A stretch of DNA of 64,000 bases from Acinetobacter dispersus (GTDB lineage Bacteria > Pseudomonadota > Gammaproteobacteria > Pseudomonadales > Moraxellaceae). The DNA is taken from the NCBI RefSeq assembly GCF_009884975.1, contig NZ_CP041970.1, positions 992,001 through 1,056,000 on the forward strand. Reading direction: 5' to 3'. This document shows, piece after piece, positions 27,958-36,026 of the stretch. The notes beneath the pieces are model-generated. The model had not been told where the DNA came from. It searched no databases and worked only from the letters and a program-made list of their open reading frames with translations. Position numbers and translations under genes: made by a program. Numbering within the stretch: position 1 is the first letter of the stretch; the number at the start of each line of letters is the position of its first letter.

Positions 27958-28000
27958 GACCAATGGTAGAATCAATTTAAATATATTAAATCCATTGGTC
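27958..28000. repeat. 9-bp inverted repeat in the lipoprotein/argC divergent region
   Basis: GACCAATGG (27958-27966) is mirrored by CCATTGGTC (27992-28000). An inner ATTTAA/TTAAAT pair sits within the AT-rich spacer. It has no T run in either direction, so it is more like an operator or mRNA stem than a terminator. Confidence 0.6.
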
Positions 28001-28136
28001 TGTATTTTTAGAATTTAGGTCATTTCATCAGGATTGCCCGTACTTTTATTTTGTTAAAAGTTAGGTACTTGAAGATTGTGTAAAACGGGTCAAACTGCCA
28101 TACTATTTGCCTAAATGAACGCTTGAGGTGTCACAC

Positions 28137-29186
28137 GTGATTTCTGTTGGTATAGTTGGTGGAACTGGATACACTGGGGTTGAGCTATTACGTCTTTTAT
28201 TAAGACATTCACAAGTTCAAGTTCGTATTCTCACTTCTCGTACAGAAGCAGGAAAGCGCGTTGCTGATATGTTCCCAAGTTTACGTGGACATACCACACT
28301 TGAGTTTTCAGATTTTGATTTAAACCAATTAAAACAATGTGATGTCGTATTCTTTGCCACACCTCATGGTGTAGCAATGCAACATGCAGAAGAGCTTATT
28401 GCTGCGGGTACAAAAGTCATTGATCTCGCTGCAGATTTTCGTTTACAGAATCTAACTCAATTTGAAAAATGGTATGGCATGCAACATAGCTGTCCAGCTG
28501 TGTTAAAAGACTCTGTATACGGTTTAACTGAGTTAAATCGTGAAAAAATTAAACAAGCTCAAGTGATTGGTAATCCTGGATGTTATCCAACGACTGTACA
28601 ATTAGGTTTAGCACCACTACTTAAAAATTCAGATCAGTTGATTCATACACAAACTATTATTATTGATGCTAAATCGGGTGTGTCTGGTGCTGGTCGTAAA
28701 GCAAGCTTGGGCATGATCTACAGCGAAAATGCCGATAATTTCAAAGCCTATGGTGTTGCAGGACATCGTCATCATCCTGAAATTGTTGAAGCACTTGAAA
28801 ATATCTCAGGACAAAAAGGGCAGTTTGATCAACTGATTTTTGTGCCGCATTTAGTCCCAATGATTCGTGGCATGTTGAGCACAATTTATGTCGACCTTAC
28901 TGAACAAGCTCAACAAATTGATCTTCAAGCATTATACGAAGAATTCTATAAAAATGAACGTTTTGTTGATGTTATGCCAGCAAATAGCTCACCAGAAACA
29001 CGTAGTGTTCGTGGTGCGAATGAGTTAAGAATTGCACTATATCGTCCACAACCGAATAAATTGATTATTTTGGTTGCACAAGACAATTTGGTAAAAGGTG
29101 CGGCAGGTCAAGCCATTCAAAATATGAACCTAATGTTCGGTTTTGATGAAGCTGCTGGTTTGGAAGGTATTGGTTTATTACCATAA
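28137..29186 (+). CDS. argC: N-acetyl-gamma-glutamyl-phosphate reductase
   Basis: A 349-residue NADPH-dependent enzyme for the third step of arginine biosynthesis. The N-terminal dinucleotide loop is [10 protein letters not shown] (about 5-14), and the catalytic Cys is in [12 protein letters not shown] (about 146-157). A catalytic His lies in AGHRHHPEI. The start is GTG 28137 with GAGG 8 bases upstream; GTG 28128 in the same frame overlaps that ribosome site. Confidence 0.96.
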   Translation: MISVGIVGGTGYTGVELLRLLLRHSQVQVRILTSRTEAGKRVADMFPSLRGHTTLEFSDFDLNQLKQCDVVFFATPHGVAMQHAEELIAAGTKVIDLAADFRLQNLTQFEKWYGMQHSCPAVLKDSVYGLTELNREKIKQAQVIGNPGCYPTTVQLGLAPLLKNSDQLIHTQTIIIDAKSGVSGAGRKASLGMIYSENADNFKAYGVAGHRHHPEIVEALENISGQKGQFDQLIFVPHLVPMIRGMLSTIYVDLTEQAQQIDLQALYEEFYKNERFVDVMPANSSPETRSVRGANELRIALYRPQPNKLIILVAQDNLVKGAAGQAIQNMNLMFGFDEAAGLEGIGLLP

Positions 29187-29261
29187 AAAACGCTTTTTTA
29201 CTTCACACACATTTAAATTTCGATTCTAATGTGTGCTTTGATGTAGATCATAAAGATAGAG

Positions 29262-30017
29262 ATGATGATGGAAAACGTTGAACCGACTACTTCACCAGAC
29301 AGTTCCGTTGAAAAAAATAAATTCTTAAAAACGAATTTACCTTTGATTATTGGTGCCGTAATTCTAATTGGCGGCAGTTTTACGCTTGGTTATACTATAG
29401 GTCATCGTCAGGGTTTAACTGTGGTTGGGTATGATGCAGATGCCGAGCAATTGGTAGATGTTGTTCAGAAACAAAAGACTGCGTTGGATTCTGTCACGAA
29501 GAGCTTGAATGCTGCTGTTCAAGAGCGTGATATGGCGGTAGGCAATGCTGATGATTTATTTAAAGCAGTAAACCAAGCTAATGCAGATAAAGCACAGTTT
29601 GAAGGAATGAATACGATTTATCGTGACATTTTGAAACAACGTGGTGGTGTAAGTCTAACCATTCAAAATATGGCAATTAAGTCTTTGCCAGAAAATGCTT
29701 TTGAATATCAGATTGATCTAGTTCAAGTCAGCCCAAATAAACGCCGTGCATCTGGTTCGGTTGAGTTGCGCTTAATTAAAGATACAGAAATTCTGGTTGT
29801 ACCTTTAGAAGACAAAAACTTTAACTTTGATGATTTTGAACGTTTAACAGGTCGTTGGACAATGCCTAAGGGCTTTATGCCTCAATTTATCGAAGTGCGT
29901 TTAACCGGGGCTGGTACGCCTGTAATCAAACGTTTTAGTTGGCAACGTGGCAAGCCTGTCGATGTTGGCTCTGCTTTCGTGTCAGAAATACCGCAAGCTG
30001 AAGCTAACGCTCAATAA
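29262..30017 (+). CDS. membrane-anchored coiled-coil protein (DUF6776-like)
   Basis: A 251-residue protein with a cytoplasmic N-terminus, one TM helix (about 28-48: LPLIIGAVILIGGSFTLGYT), a coiled coil (about 65-120) and a C-terminal beta domain containing SVELRLIKDTEILVVPL and a GRWTMPKGFMPQFIEVRL segment. This layout and sequence match DUF6776 proteins of gammaproteobacteria, whose function is unknown. Three consecutive Met codons leave the exact start open. clpS follows after 22 bases. Confidence 0.75.
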   Translation: MMMENVEPTTSPDSSVEKNKFLKTNLPLIIGAVILIGGSFTLGYTIGHRQGLTVVGYDADAEQLVDVVQKQKTALDSVTKSLNAAVQERDMAVGNADDLFKAVNQANADKAQFEGMNTIYRDILKQRGGVSLTIQNMAIKSLPENAFEYQIDLVQVSPNKRRASGSVELRLIKDTEILVVPLEDKNFNFDDFERLTGRWTMPKGFMPQFIEVRLTGAGTPVIKRFSWQRGKPVDVGSAFVSEIPQAEANAQ

Positions 30018-30039
30018 TTTTTTAGATTAAGAACTCAAT

Positions 30040-30453
30040 ATGCGAAGATATAAACGTCAAATGAATTTAAGTGAAGTGAAAAATTCTTTTCATCAATCCG
30101 GTTATGTTGATTGGCACTTAAGTCCACGTTTAAGTGATTCGCAAGAGGATCATGAGGGTGAGGTGGTTGTACAAACTGCCCCTCCAGAATTAAAACGACC
30201 GCCTTTATATGCGGTTGTTTTAATGAATGATGATTACACGCCAATGGATTTTGTTATTGAAGTATTGCAAAGTTATTTCGGAATGGACCTTGATCAAGCA
30301 AGTCAGGTCATGCTGACAGTTCATTACGAAGGTAAAGGTACTGCTGGCATTTACCCACGTGATATTGCTGAAACAAAAGCAAATCAAGTGAATAACTATG
30401 CACGAGCTCAGGGTCATCCTTTGTTGTGCCAGATCGAACCTGAGCGAGGATAA
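30040..30453 (+). CDS. clpS: ATP-dependent Clp protease adaptor ClpS
   Basis: A 137-residue N-end-rule adaptor that delivers substrates to ClpAP. The core (about 55-135) has the conserved [16 protein letters not shown] segment with the Asn/Asp residues that hold the N-degron, and the [19 protein letters not shown] helix-loop. The N-terminal extension (about 1-50) is longer than in E. coli (106 residues total); an internal ATG at 30061 would shorten it by 7 residues. clpA lies about 690 bases downstream. A hairpin begins at the first base after the stop. Confidence 0.95.
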   Translation: MRRYKRQMNLSEVKNSFHQSGYVDWHLSPRLSDSQEDHEGEVVVQTAPPELKRPPLYAVVLMNDDYTPMDFVIEVLQSYFGMDLDQASQVMLTVHYEGKGTAGIYPRDIAETKANQVNNYARAQGHPLLCQIEPERG

Positions 30454-30655
30454 AACAAAGCGAAGCTTTGTTCCGAGCGCAAGACGAGCAACTATGTTGC
30501 GAGTAACAGCGTTAAGATCAGGAATCTATTTGACGAACAGCTATGCTGTGAGTGAAGGCGTTAAGAAAAGCAATGCACTTGCGGAATATTTTCCTCATGC
30601 GCAAGCCCTTACGCCCTATATGGCTTATAAATTACGAGTGAAAGCGTAAGAAAAG
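30454..30655 (+). repeat. tandem hairpin-repeat array downstream of clpS
   Basis: Three short stems follow clpS. They are AACAAAGC-GAA-GCTTTGTT (30454-30472), GCAAC-TAT-GTTGC (30488-30500) and ACAGC-TAT-GCTGT (30537-30549). The second and third sit in a repeated frame: GACGA, then a 5-bp stem with a TAT loop, then GAGT, a 4-base variable segment and GCGTTAAG. The units are spaced 49 bp apart (30484 and 30533). A third degenerate tail, CGAGTGAAAGCGTAAGAAAAG, follows at about 30635-30655. Stem sequences differ but pairing is kept, while the flanks are conserved. Confidence 0.7.
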
Positions 30656-31138
30656 CTGCTGAATATCACTTTGGACAATCATATCTTGCGAATGGGTCTT
30701 TAGAAAATAAGGCTATCTTTCGATATGTGATTTCAGCGGTAAATTAAGGCATATATTGTTTTATGCTAAAAATATGAATCAATATACTGACTATCTTTAT
30801 ATTCAACCTATAAATGATTTGTTAGGCTTTAATTAAGATCGTGGTGTATTACAATTTTTCATAGGTTGAATACGCTTTCATAAATAAAGAACAGGTTTGC
30901 TGGCTTTTTGAACGATTAGATAAGTCTTATTCTCTTTGTAATTAAATTTTTACAACAATACTTTGTTTTGAATCTTGACCAAGATACTCAACTAATGCTA
31001 ACAGTAAGATATGAAGCAAAGAGGCTTGTAGACGTGTCTTTAAAACGATTACAGAAGCTCAGCGGATCAAGTCAATAATTAGCTTTTTCATGAAAAGATT
31101 TCTCTTTTATGATTAAGCCCAAGAGATAAGGGGGTTAC
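30656..31138. other. intergenic region upstream of clpA
   Basis: About 480 bases with no supported gene. It contains the 12-bp inverted repeat listed next and presumably the clpA promoter. Any reading frame through it is short and lacks a ribosome site. Confidence 0.5.
30800..30872. repeat. 12-bp perfect inverted repeat
   Basis: TATTCAACCTAT (30800-30811) and ATAGGTTGAATA (30861-30872) are exact reverse complements separated by 49 bases. There is no T run after it and no transposase nearby. Confidence 0.7.
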
Positions 31139-33424
31139 ATGCTCAGTCGTCAATTAGAAGTATCGTTACGTTTGGCTGTTAGCATGGCTCGTCAAAAGAG
31201 ACATGAGTTTCTGACAGTTGAACATTTGTTGCTTGCCTTGCTAGATAACGACTCAGCCGTAAATGCATTAAAAGCATGCGGTGCAGATATCGTTACTTTG
31301 CGTAAAGAATTAGAGGAATATGTAGAGCAACATACCCCAAAACTTGGTGATAATAGCGAACAGGCACCTCATCCAACTGAGAGCTTTGATCGAATTTTGC
31401 AACGTGCAATTTTCCATGTTCAGTCAAGTGGTGGTGATCGTACGGTTGAAGGTGCGGATGTTTTAGTTGCGATGTATTCGGAACGAGATTCTTTTGCAGT
31501 TTATTTATTAAAGCGTCATCAAATTAACCGTTTGACTTTGACTCAATATTTATCTCATGGCACACGTAAAGATGAGATTCAAGTTGAAGAAGAAGTTGAG
31601 GATATTGAAGGTGAAAGTGCAGCTTCAGCGAATGCTGGACCACTTGAGCAATACACGCTTAACTTAAACATCGAAGCACAAAAGGGTAAAACTGATCCTT
31701 TAATTGGACGTGAAAAAGAAATTGAGCGTGCGGCTCAGATTTTATGTCGTCGTCGTAAAAACAACCCATTATTAGTGGGTGACCCAGGTGTGGGTAAAAC
31801 CTCGATTGCAGAAGGTTTGGCATGGTTAATTGTGAATGGTAAAGCGCCTAAACCACTTGCGAATGCTGAAGTCTATAGTTTAGATATCGGTGCATTGGTT
31901 GCAGGGACTAAATATCGTGGCGACTTTGAAAAACGTTTAAAACAACTGTTAAATGCGTTGAAGAAAAATCCAAATGCGATTTTATTCATTGATGAAATTC
32001 ATATGATCATTGGTGCAGGCTCAAGTATGGGCAGTACGATGGATGCATCGAATTTAATCAAGCCGGCATTGGCAAATGGTAGCTTGCGTTGCATTGGTTC
32101 AACGACCTTCCAAGAATATCGTCAGGTGTTTGAGAAAGACCATGCTTTATCGCGTCGTTTTCAAAAAATCGATGTGAATGAACCAAGCGTTGGCGAAACG
32201 ATTGAAATTCTACGTGGCTTGAAAAACAAGTTCGAAGATTTCCATCATGTGGAATACGACGATAAAGCTTTAGTTGCTGCTGTTGAGCTGTCAGCTAAAT
32301 TTATCAATGATCGCTTTTTACCAGATAAAGCGATTGATGTGATTGATGAGGCTGGCGCGCAACGCCGTTTGAAAGCAGAAGTCGATGGTACAACCATCTC
32401 AGTTGAGAATATCGAAGATATCGTTTCTAAGATTGCCCGTATTCCACCGAAAACTGTTTCTAAAGATGATAAGTCTGTACTTGAGAATCTGGAACGTGAT
32501 CTTAAACGTGTGGTATTTGGTCAGGATGAAGCGATTACAGCACTAGCATCAGCGATCAAATTATCTCGCGCAGGTCTGAAAGCACCAGATAAACCAGTAG
32601 GTAGTTTTGTCTTTGCTGGTCCAACAGGTGTGGGTAAAACCGAGGTCACTAAACAACTGGCAAAATTGCTTGGTGTAGAGCTAGTTCGTTTCGATATGTC
32701 TGAGTATATGGAACGTCATGCGGTTTCTCGCTTGATTGGAGCACCTCCAGGTTATGTTGGCTATGATCAAGGTGGTTTGCTGACCGATGCGATCCATAAA
32801 AATCCGCATTGTGTACTGTTGCTGGATGAGATTGAAAAAGCGCATCCAGATGTATTTAACTTGTTATTGCAAGTGATGGATCATGGCGCTTTGACCGATA
32901 ACAATGGTCGTAAATCTGATTTCAGAAATGTGATTATTGTGCTCACCACCAATATTGGTGCAGAGAGTATTGTCCGTGCAAGTATTGGTTTCACTGAGCA
33001 AGATCACAGTGCCGATAACCAAGATGCGATGAAACGCGCATTCTCACCTGAATTCCGTAATCGTTTAGATGGTGTGATTCAATTCAAATCACTTCCAACC
33101 ACAATTATCGATTCAGTGGTAGACAAATTCTTAACCGAGTTGCAAGCGCAGCTGGATGAGAAACAAGTCGTGCTTGAGGTGGATCAAAGTGCACGTGATT
33201 GGTTGTCTACCAATGGTTATGACCGCCTCATGGGTGCTCGTCCGATGCAACGCTTAATTCAAGAGCATTTGAAAAAGCCTTTAGCTGAGATGATTCTGTT
33301 TGGTGAGCTTGCTGAGCATGGTGGTAACGTTGCGGTTTCTGTGAAAACAGAAAATGGCAAAGAGGTTGGCTTAAAACTGGAAGTCTTTGAAGATCATATT
33401 AACCCGAGTGCTGAACCTGCTTAA
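31139..33424 (+). CDS. clpA: ATP-dependent Clp protease ATP-binding subunit ClpA
   Basis: A 761-residue class I Clp/Hsp100 unfoldase. It has an N-domain (about 1-145, the ClpS docking site), an acidic linker (about 145-165), AAA module 1 with Walker A GDPGVGKT (about 214-221) and AAA module 2 with Walker A GPTGVGKT (about 494-501). The ClpP-docking loop carries IGF at 616-618. It pairs with ClpS, encoded upstream, to degrade N-end-rule substrates. AAGGGGG precedes the start. Confidence 0.97.
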   Translation: MLSRQLEVSLRLAVSMARQKRHEFLTVEHLLLALLDNDSAVNALKACGADIVTLRKELEEYVEQHTPKLGDNSEQAPHPTESFDRILQRAIFHVQSSGGDRTVEGADVLVAMYSERDSFAVYLLKRHQINRLTLTQYLSHGTRKDEIQVEEEVEDIEGESAASANAGPLEQYTLNLNIEAQKGKTDPLIGREKEIERAAQILCRRRKNNPLLVGDPGVGKTSIAEGLAWLIVNGKAPKPLANAEVYSLDIGALVAGTKYRGDFEKRLKQLLNALKKNPNAILFIDEIHMIIGAGSSMGSTMDASNLIKPALANGSLRCIGSTTFQEYRQVFEKDHALSRRFQKIDVNEPSVGETIEILRGLKNKFEDFHHVEYDDKALVAAVELSAKFINDRFLPDKAIDVIDEAGAQRRLKAEVDGTTISVENIEDIVSKIARIPPKTVSKDDKSVLENLERDLKRVVFGQDEAITALASAIKLSRAGLKAPDKPVGSFVFAGPTGVGKTEVTKQLAKLLGVELVRFDMSEYMERHAVSRLIGAPPGYVGYDQGGLLTDAIHKNPHCVLLLDEIEKAHPDVFNLLLQVMDHGALTDNNGRKSDFRNVIIVLTTNIGAESIVRASIGFTEQDHSADNQDAMKRAFSPEFRNRLDGVIQFKSLPTTIIDSVVDKFLTELQAQLDEKQVVLEVDQSARDWLSTNGYDRLMGARPMQRLIQEHLKKPLAEMILFGELAEHGGNVAVSVKTENGKEVGLKLEVFEDHINPSAEPA

Positions 33425-33786
33425 TGTTTGAACTTTCTTTCTCGATAACCCAAGTACTTAAAGTATTTGGGTTATTTTTCGTCACAGCAATTGCTGAAAT
33501 CTTAGGTTGTTATTTTCCATATTTGATTTTGAATCAAGGAAAATCACATTGGTTATGGATTCCTACAGCTTTAAGTTTGGCTGTTTTTGTGTGGTTACTT
33601 ACTTTGCACCCCGCAGCATCTGGTCGTATTTATGCGGCCTATGGCGGAATTTATATTTTTACAGCGCTGATGTGGTTACGTTATGTTGATCAAGTTATGC
33701 TAACGCGTTGGGATATCTTAGGTGGTATTGTGGTTGTGTGTGGCGCTTGCCTGATTATTTTACAGCCACAAGGATTGGTTCGTTAA
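33424..33786 (+). CDS. ynfA: YnfA/UPF0060 family membrane protein
   Basis: A 120-residue protein with four TM helices and the family segments [16 protein letters not shown] and [15 protein letters not shown]. YnfA-type proteins are SMR-fold; some have been reported to act as small multidrug exporters. The start shares the last base of the clpA stop (TAATG), so it is co-translated. It is about ten residues longer at the N-terminus than the E. coli protein. Confidence 0.88.
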   Translation: MFELSFSITQVLKVFGLFFVTAIAEILGCYFPYLILNQGKSHWLWIPTALSLAVFVWLLTLHPAASGRIYAAYGGIYIFTALMWLRYVDQVMLTRWDILGGIVVVCGACLIILQPQGLVR

Positions 33787-33790
33787 ATTG

Positions 33791-33824
33791 ATATCAGCAT
33801 GGTGCTATTTATCCATGCTGATAT
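33791..33824. terminator. stem-loop between convergent ynfA and ABC-F genes
   Basis: ATATCAGCATGG (33791-33802) pairs with CCATGCTGATAT (33813-33824), a 12-bp perfect stem with a 10-base loop. T runs are weak, so it may act as a Rho-assisted or processing end. Confidence 0.55.
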
Positions 33825-33838
33825 AAACCATATAAAAA

Positions 33839-35413
33839 CTAACTGAGTACATAGCTTTCATTGATCCCGCATTCTTCAACAAAAGTTTTATCATGCGAGA
33901 CCAGTATCACAGCACCATTAAAAGAGCGAATCGCTTGTGCAAGTAACTCCCGAGATTCTATATCCAGATGATTCTCTGGTTCATCCAAAAGTAATAAATC
34001 TACTGCTTGTTGTTTTAAAGCGAGTAAGGCGGCTTTTAGTCGTTCACCGCCGCTCAAATTTCCTAAAAGACTAAGTGCCTTGTCTCTACGGATTTGTAAA
34101 TTTCCTAACAGTGTACGTGCCTGTTGCTCGGTCAGATTTGAATCTATACCACATAAATATTCAACGGCAGATAGATTTTCATTGAGTAAGGAAAGATTTT
34201 GATCTAGATAAACAGAATTTACTTTGCAATAAATCTCTCCAGCAAGTGGTGGAATTAAACCTCGAATCGTCTTAAGTAAGGTGGATTTACCACTGCCATT
34301 TGCGCCACTTAAATGTAATTTTTCACCAGTCGATAGCGCAAGGTCAATCGGCCTTGTTTTTACATAAGCAAGTTGTAATTTCTGGCAGCGTAAAATTTCA
34401 CCCGATTTACCAGTAGTTTGAGTAAATTCAAAAGACTGTGATTTAAGATATTCCAGTTTCGTTTGTTTTTGCTGTAACTCATCTTTTGCATCTGCAAGCT
34501 GTTTACTCTGTTGTTTGCGTAGGTGAGAAAGAGATTGCTCAGATTGTTCTTTCTTGGCATCCAATAAGATAGGAGCTTGAGATCCTGAGGCTCTTAACTT
34601 TTCACCCGTTTTTTTGCGCTTTTGTGCTTTCATCTGGCTTTGAAGCTGTTGCTCTTTGAGCTGTTTTAGCTCGCGTTTTTCTTGTTGAACAGTTTGTGAT
34701 AATGCTTCGACTTGTGTTTGATGCTGTTGTTGATACAGCGTGTAGTTACCACCGTAATAATGTATGCCAAACTGATTGAGCATAAAAATGCCCTGTACAT
34801 GAGCCAAAAGCTGTCGGTCGTGGCTAATGATAAGCCCACCTGTAGGATGCTGTATCATTTGGCTGATTAACCATTCTCGTCCCCGTGTATCTAAGTGATT
34901 ACTGGGTTCATCCAGTAATAGATAATGATCTTTGAGTAGAAATAGCCGACACAGTGCGAGTTTGGTTTTTTGGCCTTCACTCAAATGTTGAGTTGGTGTA
35001 TCCAGTGCAGTAGGTAATCCCGCACTTTCTAATAATTGTTGCCATTCGATTGGTAAGTGCCAAACATGTTCAACCTGATCATAATCGCTAAATGAAGCAG
35101 TACCTTGCTGGATGCGCTCAAAGCATGCATGCAAATCTTCAATCTCCAAGGCTTGAGCAATGGTGTTTGCTTGGACACGCTGGAGTTGAGCAAGATGCTG
35201 ATGTGGACATTGCCATGAGATTTGGCCTGAATAGGTTAATTCAGAAGCGAATTGGTTTTGTAAAATAGACATCAGCAGTGATTTACCTTGACCATTACGT
35301 CCAATCAATCCGCAAAACTGATTTAAGGGTAATTGGAATGCAAGCTGATCGAAGAGTTTTTGCTGGGCTAATTCGAGTGATAGGTTTGAAACAATACATG
35401 CCTGTTGAGTCAT
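33839..35413 (-). CDS. ABC-F family ATPase
   Basis: A 524-residue soluble protein with two ABC domains and no TM helices. The first has Walker A GLIGRNGQGKS, signature LSEGQKTK and Walker B LLLDEPSNHLD. The second has Walker A GANGSGKS, signature LSGGERLK and Walker B LLLDEPENHLD. A long charged interdomain linker (about 240-330, rich in KQLKEQQLQ-type sequence) separates them. ABC-F proteins act on ribosomes as translation factors or antibiotic-protection proteins; which applies is not visible. GAGG precedes ATG 35413; a longer frame starts at 35440. Confidence 0.92.
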   Translation of the reverse strand: MTQQACIVSNLSLELAQQKLFDQLAFQLPLNQFCGLIGRNGQGKSLLMSILQNQFASELTYSGQISWQCPHQHLAQLQRVQANTIAQALEIEDLHACFERIQQGTASFSDYDQVEHVWHLPIEWQQLLESAGLPTALDTPTQHLSEGQKTKLALCRLFLLKDHYLLLDEPSNHLDTRGREWLISQMIQHPTGGLIISHDRQLLAHVQGIFMLNQFGIHYYGGNYTLYQQQHQTQVEALSQTVQQEKRELKQLKEQQLQSQMKAQKRKKTGEKLRASGSQAPILLDAKKEQSEQSLSHLRKQQSKQLADAKDELQQKQTKLEYLKSQSFEFTQTTGKSGEILRCQKLQLAYVKTRPIDLALSTGEKLHLSGANGSGKSTLLKTIRGLIPPLAGEIYCKVNSVYLDQNLSLLNENLSAVEYLCGIDSNLTEQQARTLLGNLQIRRDKALSLLGNLSGGERLKAALLALKQQAVDLLLLDEPENHLDIESRELLAQAIRSFNGAVILVSHDKTFVEECGINESYVLS

Positions 35414-35654
35414 AAGAAACCTCATAAACAGGATATGCAAAATAGAAAAATATAGATAATTTTAGTAGGTGTTGCTAAATGATAGATAAGTCTATTTTGC
35501 ACATCAAAAAGAAAAAGGATTTTGATGATAAAAATAGGGCTTACTTCATTGGCGTAATCTCAGAATGGTTTATTTTTCAGCTATTCTATGGATGAAAACA
35601 ATAAAGGTCAAATTTTACTATTTTCAAGTTTTGATTAAAAAAACATAAAAAGTG

Positions 35655-35683
35655 CTTGTCAAATGCTGAAATAGTGCGTAATT
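35655..35683 (+). promoter_or_regulatory. candidate sigma-70 promoter of the DAHP synthase leader
   Basis: TTGTCA (35655-35660) and TAATTT (35678-35683) are separated by 17 bases. A start near 35690 would place leader peptide 1 about 33 bases into the transcript. The 240 bases upstream (35414-35654) hold nothing else I can support. Confidence 0.6.
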
Positions 35684-35722
35684 TAGGAGTTAGGAACAGT
35701 TTTTTAGATATTTGAAATAAAC

Positions 35723-35779
35723 ATGTTAAAGCATACTGTAAACACAAACGCATACTTTTATTTTTGGCAATATTGTTAG
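35723..35779 (+). CDS. aromatic leader peptide 1 of the DAHP synthase attenuator
   Basis: An 18-codon frame, MLKHTVNTNAYFYFWQYC, ending with TAG. Six of its last eight residues are Tyr, Phe or Trp (YFYFWQY), exactly where a control region would lie. It ends 49 bases before an intrinsic terminator, and the hairpin chain between them starts inside its own codons. No strong ribosome site is present (only GAAATAAAC ahead of ATG), which is a weakness. The gene next downstream makes DAHP, the precursor of all three amino acids. Confidence 0.72.
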   Translation: MLKHTVNTNAYFYFWQYC

Positions 35780-35858
35780 TTGCCTGATGCGTTTCGGGCA
35801 GCAAAAAGGGTTGCCCAACCAGTTAATACCTGATCGGCAACACCGATCAGGTTTTTTT
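35764..35858 (+). promoter_or_regulatory. multi-hairpin transcription attenuator
   Basis: Mutually exclusive helices read off directly. 0:A is GGCAA 35766-35770 with TTGCC 35780-35784. A:B is 35779-35787 with 35794-35802 (9 bp with two G-U pairs). B:C is 35796-35802 with 35810-35816 (7 bp with one G-U). C:D is GTTGCC 35810-35815 with GGCAAC 35836-35841 (6 bp). D lies in the terminator. A ribosome stalled on the aromatic codons covers segment 0, freeing A:B, then C:D, which disrupts the terminator. A ribosome at the stop covers A, letting B:C form and the terminator fold. The logic is that of classic amino-acid attenuation; function is inferred. Confidence 0.68.
35829..35858 (+). terminator. 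intrinsic terminator within the DAHP synthase leader
   Basis: CCTGATCGG (35829-35837) pairs with CCGATCAGG (35843-35851) across a CAACA loop, followed by seven T's. It lies between leader peptide 1 and leader peptide 2 with no complete upstream gene to terminate on this strand. Confidence 0.92.
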
Positions 35859-35892
35859 ATGCTTTAACAAACATCATTTTAGGAGAAATACC

Positions 35893-35985
35893 ATGTATAC
35901 ATTTAACTATTCATATTTTAGCAAGATTTCTTGGTTTTACTTTGCAAAAAAATCAACATCGCTTAGATCACACTTGCTCAAATAA
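35893..35985 (+). CDS. aromatic leader peptide 2 upstream of DAHP synthase
   Basis: A 30-codon frame beginning MYTFNYSYFSKISWFYF. Nine of its first 17 residues are Tyr (4), Phe (4) or Trp (1), and the rest is basic (KKSTSLRSHLLK). AGGAG sits 7 bases ahead of the ATG, the best ribosome site in the leader. It is downstream of the terminator and 41 bases before the DAHP synthase start. Its stop abuts another ATG (TAAATG, 35986) whose 12-codon frame ends at 36024, three bases from the enzyme start. This suggests a second, translational layer of control. Confidence 0.68.
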   Translation: MYTFNYSYFSKISWFYFAKKSTSLRSHLLK

Positions 35986-35991
35986 ATGATA

Positions 35992-36013
35992 GGACTGCGA
36001 AGAAGGCCAGTCC
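35992..36013 (+). promoter_or_regulatory. stem-loop directly before the DAHP synthase ribosome site
   Basis: GGACTG (35992-35997) pairs with CAGTCC (36008-36013) with a 10-base loop. The AAAGGAA ribosome site begins at the next base (36014). TTTCTTGG inside leader 2 (35927-35934) can also pair with CCAAAGGAA (36012-36020) with one bulged A, which would mask that site. Confidence 0.5.
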
Positions 36014-36026
36014 AAAGGAATTGAAA

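Noticed and set aside
30398..30649. 83-codon frame overlapping the end of clpS
   Set aside because: It overlaps clpS out of frame and then simply reads through the hairpin repeats; the sequence is better explained by RNA structure.
35986..36024. 12-codon frame between leader peptide 2 and DAHP synthase as an independent gene
   Set aside because: Too short and with no bias of its own; noted only as a possible coupling step.
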